64,000 bases of DNA from positions 186,001-250,000 of the forward strand of contig NZ_VCYH01000003.1 of NCBI RefSeq assembly GCF_030464345.1, written 5' to 3'. The stretch's first letter is position 1; each line of letters opens with the position of its first letter. The position numbers were made by a program, and so were the translations under genes. Source of the DNA: Methanoculleus frigidifontis (GTDB lineage: Archaea > Halobacteriota > Methanomicrobia > Methanomicrobiales > Methanoculleaceae). Shown piece after piece: positions 44,565-53,540 of this stretch. The notes under the pieces were generated by a model. That model was not told where the DNA came from. It ran no database searches and worked only from the letters and a program-made list of their open reading frames with translations.

Positions 44565-44611
44565 TAAATCTGGTAGCCCGGATAAAAAATGGTTGTGGTT
44601 TTGGGGAACCG

Positions 44612-44926
44612 CTATGCGGTTCTGAGAATGTGCGTTACGACTTCGAGATACTGATCTTTTATCTCATAAATGGTGTTTGTTCCGTCGGCATTCCGTTTTA
44701 CATGCAGGATTCCGATTCTGGATGCAATAATGCCGACCATCGATGCAACGGAGTGGTAACTGATACTGAACTGTTCGTGCAGTTTCTCATAAATCTGGGG
44801 AATCGTCAGCGACCTCACCTTTACGAAGAGGTTGAGGAGCTCGTGCCTGATTCCGTCCCGGTCCCGCGAGAGATAGCCTTTGAGTCGCGACTCAATCTCT
44901 TTTTTGAGCTCGGCGGGCGATCGCAT
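44612..44926 (-). CDS. DUF2551-type winged-helix protein
   Basis: A 104-residue protein with a winged-helix pattern (LTIPQIYEKLHEQFSISYHS then VASMVGIIASRIGILHVKR), matching the archaeal DUF2551 family. It is a likely DNA-binding regulator. The ATG coincides with the predicted transcription start 26 nt from a strong TATA box, so it is leaderless. It heads the minus-strand block that includes archease and rtcB. Confidence 0.8.
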   Translation of the reverse strand: MRSPAELKKEIESRLKGYLSRDRDGIRHELLNLFVKVRSLTIPQIYEKLHEQFSISYHSVASMVGIIASRIGILHVKRNADGTNTIYEIKDQYLEVVTHILRTA

Positions 44927-44945
44927 ATGTGCTTGTGTTTCTGTA

Positions 44946-44958
44946 TTTTATATATAAC
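44946..44958 (-). promoter_or_regulatory. Strong TATA box of the DUF2551 gene
   Basis: On the minus strand TTATATATAAAA is centred 26 nt before the ATG at 44926, the standard archaeal spacing for a leaderless transcript. Confidence 0.65.
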
Positions 44959-45190
44959 TTTTGATTTTAATCGTATCGGCGCGGAACGGTCGGAAGGTGC
45001 CGTCTCTGTCGGACAATGGAATGGTTGCGCGAAGATGTGCGGAAAATGCCGAGCCCGCTACCGGCATTTTCCCGTGGAAGGATCGGCGCGGAACGCTCTC
45101 CCAGCGCCGATTGTAAACAGCAGGAGATGAATCCGGGAATATCTGCGACAACTAACCCTTTAACCTTTCATCACCCACTACTACACCAGT

Positions 45191-46045
45191 ATGGAAATTG
45201 TCAGATATGACATCAACCGATATTCCCCCGGGCAGATGGTGGTCCTGCCCCTGGTTCTTCTGCTCATCGCCGGGATGGTGCTCGCCGCGAGCACGTTCAT
45301 GACCGGCACGCCGGTGGAACTCGGGATCGATTTTGCAGGGGGAACGGCCGTCACGGTCTTTACGCCGGACAGCGTCGCGGAGATCGAAGCCTACTTTGCG
45401 GATTATCCGCTGCTGTCGATCGATGAAAGCGTAAACAACGGCAAGTACATCAAGTTCGGCCCGATGGAGGACGACCAGTTCCGCGCCCTCTCCGAAGCCG
45501 TGGTTGACCGGTATCCCAACGCCGGGATAGACCAGATCGGCGAGACCTTCGGCAAGACGCTCCAGCAGCAGGCGCTGCTCGCACTGATCTTCTCCTTCAT
45601 CGGGATGTCGATCGTCGTCTTCATTGCATTCCGGAGCGCCGTCCCGTCGATTGCCGTCGTGCTCTCGGCCTTCTCCGATATCGCCATCACCGCAGCGGCC
45701 ATGAGTATCCTCGGGATGCCTCTCTCTCTCGGGACGACTGCCGCGCTTCTGATGCTGATCGGCTACTCCGTGGACAGCGACATCCTGCTGACGTCCCGGG
45801 TGCTGAAGCGGAAAGGCAAACTCGCCGAGAAGCTCGGCGGGGCATTCCGGACCGGGTTTATCATGACGACGACGACGCTCTCGGCGCTCGTGGCCATGTG
45901 GGTCGTCGCGGTCGCCGGGCAGGTCCAGATCATCGCGGCGATAGCAAGCGTCCTGATCATCGGCCTTGTCATCGACCTGATGAACACGTGGCTCCTGAAC
46001 GCCGGGATCATCAAGTGGTACGTGCAGAAGGGTGGTAACCGATGA
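45191..46045 (+). CDS. secF: SecF preprotein translocase subunit
   Basis: A 284-residue membrane protein: one N-terminal helix, an external domain with GIDFAGGTAVTVF, and five C-terminal helices including the SecF motif LIGYSVDSDILLTSRVL. With SecD it uses the ion gradient to assist protein export across the membrane. A TATA-like CTTTAACC about 26-30 nt before the ATG suggests leaderless transcription. The stop overlaps secD. Confidence 0.95.
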   Translation: MEIVRYDINRYSPGQMVVLPLVLLLIAGMVLAASTFMTGTPVELGIDFAGGTAVTVFTPDSVAEIEAYFADYPLLSIDESVNNGKYIKFGPMEDDQFRALSEAVVDRYPNAGIDQIGETFGKTLQQQALLALIFSFIGMSIVVFIAFRSAVPSIAVVLSAFSDIAITAAAMSILGMPLSLGTTAALLMLIGYSVDSDILLTSRVLKRKGKLAEKLGGAFRTGFIMTTTTLSALVAMWVVAVAGQVQIIAAIASVLIIGLVIDLMNTWLLNAGIIKWYVQKGGNR

Positions 46046-47502
46046 ACCGCGATACACTCAAGAAACTGGTCACTGACTGGCAGGTAGCGCTGGTGCTGGT
46101 GCTGGTGGCCGCATCCCTGATAGGCATCTACCTCGCACCCCCGGCCTTCCAGAACGGCATCGAGGGCAACCTCCAGTTCGGGCTCGACCTTGAGGGCGGT
46201 TCGTGGCTGCAGCTTGAGTTCCAGTCGGCGATTGTCGGGTTTACCACCGACCGGCCGATGAACGAGGTGATTCCGGAGCTTGAGCAGCAGCTCGATACCC
46301 AGGTCCTCCTGATAGACGAGAATACCGTCGAGATCCAGAAGCTGTATACCCGGGCCGAGCTCGAACCGGTCTTTGCAGCGGCCGGGGCGCAGATCGTCTC
46401 CTACCAGCAGGGCGTCTCGCAGGAGACGGCAGATACCGTGAAGCGGACGCTTGAGGAGAAGGTCAACAGCCTCGGGACGATGGACGCGAAGATCAACGTC
46501 CTGACTCCGACCGGGAGCGACTATCCGCAGTACGTGCGGGTCGAGCTCGCGGGTGTCGATATGGCCACGGCCCAGGAGATCGTGGGCAAGCAGGGCGTCT
46601 TCGAGATACGGATCCAGACCACCGGCAACGAAAGCGTCCATGTCGTCTACGGCGATGCGATCAGCAGTGTCTCCCCGCCGAGCCGTGAGTCGATGAACGG
46701 CGCCTGGGGCGTCCCCTTCACCCTCAACGATGCGGGCGCCGAGGCGTTCCGGCAGGCCGCGCTCACCTACGGCGCGGTGGACAACCCCGAAGCCCACCAC
46801 CTGGTCATGCTCCTCGACGGCGAGGAGGTCTTCAACGGGGCGCTGAACCCGAGCCTTGCAAACCAGCTGCGGTCGCAGCCGGTGCGGAGTCTGCAGGCGA
46901 CCACCGGCACGGGTGAGGAGGGCCTTGAGGACGCAAAGTCGCTTGAGATCCACCTCCGCGCCGGCGCGCTGCCGGTGGGCGTCCAGATCGTCGGATCCGG
47001 TTCGGTTCCGGCCGCGCTCGGCGAGCAGTTCAAGACCATGAGCATCCTCGCCGGGCTGCTTGCCCTCGTCGCGGTCGGCGTCGTCGTCTACTACCGCTAC
47101 CGTGAGCCGTTCATCGTCGTGCCGATGCTCGCGATCAATCTCGCCGAGATCATCATCCTGCTCGGCATCGCCCGGTACATCCAGCAGCTCGACCTCGCCG
47201 CGATCGCCGGCCTGATCGCGGTGCTCGGAACCGGCATCGACCAGCTGGTCATCATCACCGACGAGGTGCTCCACGAGGGGCGGGTGCCTTCGCCGAACCT
47301 GTACATGAAGCGTTACGGGCGGGCGCTCGGCATCATCGCGGTCGCCGCGTCGACGATGTTCATCGCGATGCTCCCGCTGGCACTGATGGATCTCTCCACC
47401 CTGCGAGGGTTCGCCATCATCACGATCCTGGGCGTAGTCATCGGCGTGCTCGTCACCCGGCCTGCCTATGGGAAGATTATCATGGCAATCCTCTCCAAAT
47501 AA
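46042..47502 (+). CDS. secD: SecD preprotein translocase subunit
   Basis: A 486-residue partner of SecF, with the D1 motif LQFGLDLEGGSWLQLEFQ, a long external P1 domain and six C-terminal helices containing VLGTGIDQLVIITDEVLHEG (equivalent to the conserved GxGVDxxI motif). The ATG overlaps the secF stop (ATGA), so the two are translationally coupled. Archaeal order secF-secD. Confidence 0.95.
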   Translation: MNRDTLKKLVTDWQVALVLVLVAASLIGIYLAPPAFQNGIEGNLQFGLDLEGGSWLQLEFQSAIVGFTTDRPMNEVIPELEQQLDTQVLLIDENTVEIQKLYTRAELEPVFAAAGAQIVSYQQGVSQETADTVKRTLEEKVNSLGTMDAKINVLTPTGSDYPQYVRVELAGVDMATAQEIVGKQGVFEIRIQTTGNESVHVVYGDAISSVSPPSRESMNGAWGVPFTLNDAGAEAFRQAALTYGAVDNPEAHHLVMLLDGEEVFNGALNPSLANQLRSQPVRSLQATTGTGEEGLEDAKSLEIHLRAGALPVGVQIVGSGSVPAALGEQFKTMSILAGLLALVAVGVVVYYRYREPFIVVPMLAINLAEIIILLGIARYIQQLDLAAIAGLIAVLGTGIDQLVIITDEVLHEGRVPSPNLYMKRYGRALGIIAVAASTMFIAMLPLALMDLSTLRGFAIITILGVVIGVLVTRPAYGKIIMAILSK

Positions 47503-47563
47503 CCCAATACAACAAACTTTATGTACCCCTTCAGCACCAAGCTGTGTGAAAGGGGTACTGAAT

Positions 47564-47851
47564 ATGGCTAAACCTGTTTTGATGGACTTTTTCGCAGAAT
47601 GGTGCGGCCCATGCCGCCAGCAGACGCCTATCCTCAACCAGCTCAAAGAGCGGATGGGCGACCAGGTAGAGATCCGGAAGATCGATGTCGGTGTCGATAC
47701 GGCCGAGACACGGCAGTATGCCGCGAAATATGATATCCAGTTTGTCCCGACTATCGTCATCGAGAAGGATGGCGTCCTGATCCAGAAACTGGTTGGCGTT
47801 CAGGACCTGGAGAGACTTGAGGGCATCCTGCGGCCGCTGGTGGAAGCGTGA
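47564..47851 (+). CDS. Thioredoxin
   Basis: A 95-residue thioredoxin with active site WCGPC (FFAEWCGPCRQQ) and the cis-proline in FVPTIVI. The ATG at 47564 is used; a TATA-like CTTTATG at about 47517-47523 and a GAAAGG site precede it. The stop overlaps the GTG of the F420-dependent NADP reductase gene, linking thiol redox control with NADPH supply. Confidence 0.93.
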   Translation: MAKPVLMDFFAEWCGPCRQQTPILNQLKERMGDQVEIRKIDVGVDTAETRQYAAKYDIQFVPTIVIEKDGVLIQKLVGVQDLERLEGILRPLVEA

Positions 47852-48498
47852 GGATCGGCATCGTCGGGGGAACCGGGGATATCGGGGAAGGCATGGCACT
47901 GCGCCTCTCCTCCACCCACGAGGTCATCGTCGGGTCGCGTGAAGCTGAAAAAGCCATTGCGTCCTGCACCGCCTGCGAGGAGATGCTCAGCGAGCGCGGG
48001 CTTGAGTGCAGCCTCCTCGGCGTCGGCAACCAGGCTGCCGTCGATGCGGCGGATGTCGTCGTGCTCGCCCTTCCGTTCAAGCACGTCGCCGGAACGCTTC
48101 AGTCGCTCTGCGGGTTTGAGGACAAGATCGTCATCACGCCCGTCAACCCGATCGAGCGGTCGACCTACTTCTACTATGCGCCGCCGCCGGAGGGCTCCGC
48201 CGCCATGCTGGTGAAGAAACTGCTCCCGGAGAGTGCCACGGTCTGCGCTGCATTCAACAACATCGCCGCGAAGAAGTGGAAGATCCTCGATGAGGTGCTC
48301 GACTACTCGGTCGCTGTCTGCTGCGATGATGAATCGGCAAAACGCCAGGTGATGGATCTCGTCAACGGGATTTCAGAGCTCAAAGCCTACGATGCAGGCC
48401 CGCTCGCGGCAGCATCGATGGTCGAGAGCGTCACACCCCTGCTGCTCAACGTCGGACGGCTGAATAAGCTGCGAGACGCCGGTGTCCGGTTCGTATAA
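47848..48498 (+). CDS. npdG: F420-dependent NADP oxidoreductase (reduced coenzyme F420:NADP+ oxidoreductase)
   Basis: A 216-residue enzyme that moves hydride between F420H2 and NADP+. The Rossmann start MRIGIVGGTGDIGEGMALRL binds NADP, and VIVGSRE supplies the phosphate-binding residues. NPIERSTYFYYAPPPEGSAA and AFNNIAAKKW are typical of archaeal Fno. The GTG start overlaps the thioredoxin stop (GTGA), so it is coupled to it. It is diagnostic of a methanogen or another F420 user. Confidence 0.94.
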   Translation: MRIGIVGGTGDIGEGMALRLSSTHEVIVGSREAEKAIASCTACEEMLSERGLECSLLGVGNQAAVDAADVVVLALPFKHVAGTLQSLCGFEDKIVITPVNPIERSTYFYYAPPPEGSAAMLVKKLLPESATVCAAFNNIAAKKWKILDEVLDYSVAVCCDDESAKRQVMDLVNGISELKAYDAGPLAAASMVESVTPLLLNVGRLNKLRDAGVRFV

Positions 48499-48592
48499 CC
48501 CACCGCCTTTTTTTCGGCTCACTCATCGGCCCTGCAGCGGCGTGCCGGAATGAAATGCCATAAGACCTTCTGCGCTGTATTGTAGGCAAGGT

Positions 48593-49138
48593 ATGACGAT
48601 ACTGGATCGTGAGTTTGAGCGGATCGGGCAACGGCTCTTTGCAGAGCACCTGGTGGGCGGCAGTTTCGGGAACATGAGCGTTCTGGGCGAGGGCGGGTTC
48701 TTCATCACCCGGAGCGGGTCGTACCTCGACGCCTGCGGTGCCCCGGTCTTCGTGCCGGATGAGGGCGCCGTCCCGGAGGAGGCGTCGAGCGAGTACCGTG
48801 TGCACCGGGAGGTCTACCGCCGGACTCGCGCCCGCGCCCTTGTCCATGCCCATCCCGTCCACGCGGTTGCGGCATCCTTCGATACCGATACCATCCGGCC
48901 GGTGGACAGCGAAGGGCAGATGCTCTGCCCGGCGATCCCGGTGGTCGGGGGCAGCCCGGGCAGCGATGCGATCGCAGCAAACGTCGCGGCGGCGCTGGCG
49001 GGCGCGCCGGTCGTCGTCGTCAGGGGACATGGCACGTTTGCCGTCGGAAAAACGCTCGACGAGGCATATCTCTACACCTCGGTTGCAGAGTATGCCACGC
49101 GGATTCTTCTCTTATCGGGGAGGCTTGGGGGGGCGTAG
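48593..49138 (+). CDS. Class II aldolase (fuculose-1-phosphate aldolase-like)
   Basis: A 181-residue zinc aldolase: GGSFGNMSVL, the catalytic glutamate in SSEYRVH, zinc ligands in HAHPVHA and a third in RGHGTFAVG. In methanogens this enzyme yields dihydroxyacetone phosphate and lactaldehyde, the latter leading to lactate for coenzyme F420 synthesis. The 3' end overlaps the end of the convergent glycosyltransferase gene by 27 bp. Confidence 0.88.
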   Translation: MTILDREFERIGQRLFAEHLVGGSFGNMSVLGEGGFFITRSGSYLDACGAPVFVPDEGAVPEEASSEYRVHREVYRRTRARALVHAHPVHAVAASFDTDTIRPVDSEGQMLCPAIPVVGGSPGSDAIAANVAAALAGAPVVVVRGHGTFAVGKTLDEAYLYTSVAEYATRILLLSGRLGGA

Positions 49139-50035
49139 GAGCTCGATCTCCCGGATGACCTCGCGGTGGAACCCGAGGATCATGTCGCTGATCACGCCGA
49201 ACATGAATATCTGGAAACCGATGGTGATCAGCAGCACCGTCAGTACCGTCAGCGGCAGGTGCTCGATGTTCTGCAGCCACTCGTAGACGACGTAGATCCC
49301 GGTGATCCCGCCGAGGAGCGCTATGACAAGGCCGATCATGCCGAAGTAGAAGATCGGGTTGTTCATCTTTGCAAGCCGGTATATCGTGGAAAAAATCCGA
49401 AAGCCGTCCTGAAGCGGGTTGAGCTTCGTCTCGGTCCCGGGGCGTTTGCCGTAGGTGATCGGGACGACCATGATCCGGTGGCCGTTCCGCACCGCCTCGA
49501 CGGCCATCTCGGTCTCTATCTCAAAGCCCGACTCGGTGAGGTTCATCTGCCGTGCGGACTCCAGCGAAAAGCCGCGATATCCCGAGAGGATGTCGCGGAG
49601 ATCCCGTCCGTGGGCGAGCCGGAACATCAGGTTGAGGAGGTGGTTTCCGAGGAGGTTTAACCGGGTGAGCGCTCCCTTCTCGGGGTTGGCGAGCCTATCG
49701 CCGATGACGTGGTCGAATCCGAGAAAGAGCGGGCGGAGCATCTTCTCGGCGTCGGCGGGTGCGTAGGTGCCGTCGCCGTCGAGCATCAGGGCGTAGGGTG
49801 TATCGATATATTCCAGCGCCTCGATGATGGCGTTTCCCTTCCCCTTCCCTGACTGCGTCCTGACGGTTGCACCGGCTTTCTCTGCGATAGCCCGGGTGCC
49901 GTCTGCGCTGTTGCCGTCCATGACGAAGATGTGGTGGAAACCCTTCTTTTGGAACGCCTCAACGAGTTCTCCTATCGTCGGAGCCTCGTTCAGCGTGGGG
50001 ATGAAGATGCAGACCTCATCTTTGTTGATTCTCAT
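49112..50035 (-). CDS. Membrane-anchored family 2 glycosyltransferase (dolichyl-phosphate sugar synthase-like)
   Basis: A 307-residue GT2 enzyme. It starts MRINKDEVCIFIPTLNEAPT, has the DxD motif in LMLDGDGTYAP and the acceptor motif DILSGYRGFS. Two C-terminal helices (about residues 225-285) anchor it. It resembles AglD/Dpm1-type enzymes that transfer a sugar to a polyprenyl phosphate for surface glycans. The ATG at 50035 is favoured because the upstream extension would overlap the divergent DUF99 gene. Confidence 0.9.
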   Translation of the reverse strand: MRINKDEVCIFIPTLNEAPTIGELVEAFQKKGFHHIFVMDGNSADGTRAIAEKAGATVRTQSGKGKGNAIIEALEYIDTPYALMLDGDGTYAPADAEKMLRPLFLGFDHVIGDRLANPEKGALTRLNLLGNHLLNLMFRLAHGRDLRDILSGYRGFSLESARQMNLTESGFEIETEMAVEAVRNGHRIMVVPITYGKRPGTETKLNPLQDGFRIFSTIYRLAKMNNPIFYFGMIGLVIALLGGITGIYVVYEWLQNIEHLPLTVLTVLLITIGFQIFMFGVISDMILGFHREVIREIELLRPPKPPR

Positions 50036-50074
50036 CGGTATAGTAATAATGAATTCAGTATCATAAGGGCTTGC

Positions 50075-50641
50075 ATGCACGTCGCCAAAAAAGGCCTCCG
50101 GGTGCTCGGCATTGCCGAGAGTTATTCCGGGCGCGAACACTCCACTCTTGCGGGCATCGTGATGCGCAAGGATCTCCGGATCGACGGAGCGGCTTTCTCA
50201 CAGGTGACCGTCGGCGGGACGGACGCGACCGGTGCCGTCGTGAGGATCGTGGACTGCCTCTCGCGGCGCGACATCAACCTCGTCATGATCAGCGGCAGCG
50301 TCATCGCCTGGTTCAACATCATCGACCCGGAGGCGGTCGCGGCGGCGACGGGGCTGCCGGCGATCGCGGTGACCTACGAGGCATCGGAGGGGATCGAGGA
50401 GGATATCCGGCACCACTTCCCGGGCGATGAGGGGCGGCTTCTGGCGTACCAACGGCTCGGGGAGCGGATACCGGTGAGGCTCCGCACCGGGCACGAGATT
50501 TACATCCGGCCGCACGGGATCGGGGAGAGCGATGCGGCACGCCTCTGCGACGATTTCACGCTCGACGGCAAGGTTCCCGAACCCCTCCGGGTGGCCAGGC
50601 TCGTTGCGAGGGGGGCGATGCGGTCGGGGATGGGTGGGTGA
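50075..50641 (+). CDS. DUF99 family protein (endonuclease V-like archaeal protein)
   Basis: A 188-residue archaeal protein with RVLGIAESYSGREHSTLAGI, VTVGGTDATGAVVRIVDCLS and YIRPHGIGESDAARL, matching DUF99, which is structurally related to endonuclease V and proposed as a dU endonuclease in DNA repair. The catalytic acidic residues are consistent with the fold (IAES near the start, GGTDAT). It is divergent from the glycosyltransferase; a TATA-like TAGTAATAAT lies about 30 nt upstream. Confidence 0.88.
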   Translation: MHVAKKGLRVLGIAESYSGREHSTLAGIVMRKDLRIDGAAFSQVTVGGTDATGAVVRIVDCLSRRDINLVMISGSVIAWFNIIDPEAVAAATGLPAIAVTYEASEGIEEDIRHHFPGDEGRLLAYQRLGERIPVRLRTGHEIYIRPHGIGESDAARLCDDFTLDGKVPEPLRVARLVARGAMRSGMGG

Positions 50642-50862
50642 ACCTGCACGGTTTTTCTTCTGTTTTACGGCTTGGATTTTCTGCACGTATGTTTCCGGGC
50701 GGGTCGGAGTGCTGGTCTGCCGGGATGGTCAGGTGACCACGGTGATGCTCCACCGACGCGATTGCCGCCTCGGCCTCAAGTGTGCCTGTCTGCGTTATCC
50801 ATCTGGTATCCTTTAAGACATGGCGCAGAGCCAAAAAGAAGTGGGAATGGGCGCTGACCAGC

Positions 50863-51693
50863 CTACCCATCCGTCGTGAACTGCCAGACCGGGCCGGAGA
50901 CATAATACATATCCCCGTCGGTGGCGACGACCTGCCAGGAGTAGGTCGTCCCCGGCTGCAGCGCCTCCGGCTGATACGCTGTTTCGGACGTTCCGTTCAG
51001 TACCGGAGTGAGGGAATCGGGCGACGTCCCGAGATAGATGTCGTAGAGCAGGGGGTACTGGCCTGAGTTCGAGCTGCTCCAGGTGAGCGTCGCATCAGGG
51101 GGGACGCCCACTGCTCCGTCGGCCGGAGCCGGCGAGCCCGGCGGGAAGGGGGGCTCGATGATCGATCCCGGGCCCGGGGAGTCGCCGGAGATGCCGCTCC
51201 CGTTTTCCTGGACGGTGAAGTTCCAGACATCGCCGGGGATGTAGTACATGTCCCCGTCGGTCGTGTAGACCTGCCAGTAGTAGGTTCCCGCCTCAAGGTC
51301 GCCGGGGTCGTACGCGGGCTCGGTGAGGTTTTGTGCGGTCGCCTCCTGTGGCGGAGCGTCTGCAGCGATGCCGACGTCGTAGCGGAGCGGGTACTGGCCC
51401 GCATCGCGGGCAGCCCACCGGAGGGTGGTATCGCCGGGTGCTACTGCGGCTCCCGAGGGGGGGGCGGGGGACGTGGGCGGGAAGGGCGGCTCGACGATCG
51501 ACGAGGCGTCCGGCTCGGAGAGGTCGTTCTGCTCCTCGGGGAGGAGCGGGACGGTGATCGCGGTGGGCGCCTGCGCCAGGGCCGGGACGGTCATGCCGAG
51601 GATCAGGATCCCTGCAGAGAGCAGGGCGATGAAGAAGCGTCTGTATGTGTGCGCTGCTGCACCGCGGGCGGTGCTGTGAGTTCTGGTCGTCAT
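50863..51693 (-). CDS. Secreted protein with two Ig/fibronectin-like repeats
   Basis: A 276-residue protein with a signal peptide (residues about 18-42, FFIALLSAGILILG). Two tandem repeats of about 95 residues follow, each starting PPFPP-x-SPAP, then TLRWAARDAGQYPLRYDVGI or TLTWSSSNSGQYPLLYDIYL, and ending in YYWQVYTTDGDMYYIPGDVW or SWQVVATDGDMYYVSGPVW. This is a fibronectin-III-like pattern used in archaeal surface adhesins or S-layer associated proteins. It has no enzymatic domain and no C-terminal anchor. Confidence 0.82.
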   Translation of the reverse strand: MTTRTHSTARGAAAHTYRRFFIALLSAGILILGMTVPALAQAPTAITVPLLPEEQNDLSEPDASSIVEPPFPPTSPAPPSGAAVAPGDTTLRWAARDAGQYPLRYDVGIAADAPPQEATAQNLTEPAYDPGDLEAGTYYWQVYTTDGDMYYIPGDVWNFTVQENGSGISGDSPGPGSIIEPPFPPGSPAPADGAVGVPPDATLTWSSSNSGQYPLLYDIYLGTSPDSLTPVLNGTSETAYQPEALQPGTTYSWQVVATDGDMYYVSGPVWQFTTDG

Positions 51694-52058
51694 TGGTATA
51701 TTCCTCCATCTTCACGATCTGAGATGATCTCAGACAGACGCCCATACACCGCTGAAGATATATAATTTTTGGATTTTTATAAAAGAATTATTATGAGTCT
51801 TTGGCGCTCTGTTTTCACAGATCGCACGTTTTCCCGGTTCTTGAGAGGATGCCCGGAGCAGAGGATGGCTGACGGCGGTTGCCGGGGTGGCGGTGTTTTG
51901 ATGGAGGCTATCACGCGTGAAAAACGGTGAAACTGCAGGATTTTGGGCAAAATCCATTTTTACGGGCTGTATAGTGGGCGGAACCCGACTCCGGCGCACT
52001 GCGGATGGAACTCTGTATACGGGAGGCCGACGGGTCTGTGCCCCTGCACCGCCGAACC
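51694..52058. other. Intergenic region with an AT-rich promoter for the secreted-protein gene
   Basis: 365 bp. Positions about 51755-51795 are AT-rich (TATAATTTTTGGATTTTTAT) and probably contain the promoter of the minus-strand secreted protein. The remainder shows no protein and no known RNA. Confidence 0.45.
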
Positions 52059-52517
52059 CTACGCCCGGATCACCAGGGTCGCGACCGGGCTGCGCTCGAT
52101 GACGAACGAGCTGACGCTGCCGAGGAAGAACCGGTCGATCCCGCTCTTGCCCCGCGACCCGACGATGATGAGGTCGGCACCGACCTCTTCGGCGAGGGCG
52201 ACGATCTCGGATCCCGGATCCCCGAACTGCCGGTGGGTCGTGATCCTGACGCCTGCGGCGGCTGCCAGGTCCGCTGCCCGGGCGAGGATCTCCTCTGCTT
52301 CACGCTCGAGCATCTCGTACACCGCCTGCTGTGCGGGATCGGCCGGGATGCCGGGCGATATGATATTGTCCATGAAGAGCGAGGGATACAGCCCCGCCTG
52401 GATCACGTGTACAACGTGAAGGTCTGCATCGAGTTTCCCTGCGAGATCGATCGCGTCGGTGAGCGCCCTGTCCCCCACCTCCGATCCGTCGGTTGCGACA
52501 ACGAGTGTTTTCAGCAT
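52059..52517 (-). CDS. Universal stress protein, UspA family
   Basis: A 152-residue UspA domain starting MLKTLVVATDGSEVGDRALT and ending with GSRGKSGIDRFFLGSVSSFV, the ATP-binding class signature. It has a helical insert around YPSLFMDNIISPG. This is the third UspA gene of the window and differs from the other two by this insert. Confidence 0.92.
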   Translation of the reverse strand: MLKTLVVATDGSEVGDRALTDAIDLAGKLDADLHVVHVIQAGLYPSLFMDNIISPGIPADPAQQAVYEMLEREAEEILARAADLAAAAGVRITTHRQFGDPGSEIVALAEEVGADLIIVGSRGKSGIDRFFLGSVSSFVIERSPVATLVIRA

Positions 52518-52582
52518 ATGCCTCTCCGTCTCTACAGAGAATGGTCTTACCCGGAATAAAAAGCAGACCGTTTTATCCTCGC

Positions 52583-53116
52583 CTACGCGGCATACGAGTG
52601 CCGGGACAGCCGCTCGCCGGTATCGCGGTCGAAGATCTCGACGGTGACCAGATCCCCGGGGATGAACGTTCTGTCGGTGAAATCGATCGCGATCTTCTCT
52701 CCCGGATTCCAGTAATCTTCCCGGCACCCGCTTCCTCCCATCGTCTGCACGCCGTAGTGGTGTGTCGGGATGAAGCTTGCACCATGCAGGGTCTTGATGA
52801 TGCACGGCGTGATCGCCGCGCCGTTCCGGAAGAACCGTGCCGTCAGGCGGTCGTTCTCGTAGCGCTCCGTGCCGTTGTGGTAGAGGACAACCCGGGAGTC
52901 GTAGTTCATCGGGTAGGGGGCTACGTCGCTCTCGTGAAAGACCGCGGATATGATGAGCGGGGGTGGCGGCGGCGGAACGGGCGGCCATTCGAAATTCGGA
53001 ATGAGGCCGAGCAGAATAACCAGCAGGATCGCGGCGAGAATGATCGCGACGGCGATGAGAATGAGCACGCCGTGGACCTGCGATACGGCACGATCGTTCC
53101 ACTCCGGCGGTTTCAC
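52583..53116 (-). CDS. Archaeal type IV pilin-like protein
   Basis: A 177-residue protein with a class III signal: short charged N-terminus MKPPEWNDRAVSQ followed by a hydrophobic helix VHGVLILIAVAIILAAILLV, as in archaeal type IV pilins (DUF1628-type N-terminus). A proline-rich hinge (PPVPPPPPP) leads to a beta-rich external domain with two cysteines. It is probably cleaved by a prepilin peptidase and assembled or membrane-anchored. Confidence 0.78.
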   Translation of the reverse strand: MKPPEWNDRAVSQVHGVLILIAVAIILAAILLVILLGLIPNFEWPPVPPPPPPLIISAVFHESDVAPYPMNYDSRVVLYHNGTERYENDRLTARFFRNGAAITPCIIKTLHGASFIPTHHYGVQTMGGSGCREDYWNPGEKIAIDFTDRTFIPGDLVTVEIFDRDTGERLSRHSYAA

Positions 53117-53192
53117 AGAAGAGTTTTTTCAGAACCGCTGGAAATAAGCGTTGCGATCGGCGGCCGCGGTTCTGCCGGGAAAAAGTGAGGGT

Positions 53193-53534
53193 TTACTCCT
53201 GGTATTCCTCAAGAGCAAGCTGGTATATCCAGTCAAGGAGCTGCGGGCACTCTTCGGGCGTGCACTCCTGGTCGCAGCCTATGCAGGGCAGAATCTCCGT
53301 GCCGGCAAGGATCACCGACGGGTCGATCGCACGTTTTTTGGCGCGCAGCAGATAGGTCTTGATGCCGTCGCTCCGAAACTCAATGCGCTCGATCAGGCCG
53401 GCATCGATCAGCCGCTTGACGATGCGGGAACACTTGCGGCTGTCGATATCCAGCAGTTTCCAGAGCTCGCTCTGGAGAACCCCCTGCCGGTGGGATTGGA
53501 TGAGATTGAGTGCTTCTTCCTCCTGGTCGGTCAT
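53193..53534 (-). CDS. Winged-helix regulator with C-terminal four-cysteine motif
   Basis: A protein of about 113 residues. The N-terminal MarR/Lrp-like winged helix reads LNLIQSHRQGVLQSELWKLL and RIVKRLIDAGLIERIEF. The C-terminus has C-x2-C-x3-C-x4-C (CIGCDQECTPEEC), a likely zinc or iron-sulfur site that could sense metal or redox state. It starts 7 bp after the LSm gene stop, so the pair is co-transcribed; an in-frame TTG at 53540 is the alternative start. Confidence 0.78.
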   Translation of the reverse strand: MTDQEEEALNLIQSHRQGVLQSELWKLLDIDSRKCSRIVKRLIDAGLIERIEFRSDGIKTYLLRAKKRAIDPSVILAGTEILPCIGCDQECTPEECPQLLDWIYQLALEEYQE

Positions 53535-53540
53535 ACGCAA

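Noticed and set aside
48500-48592. Riboswitch or small RNA before the aldolase gene
   Set aside because: Only a short spacer with a T-run after the reductase gene is seen; no conserved structure could be recognised.
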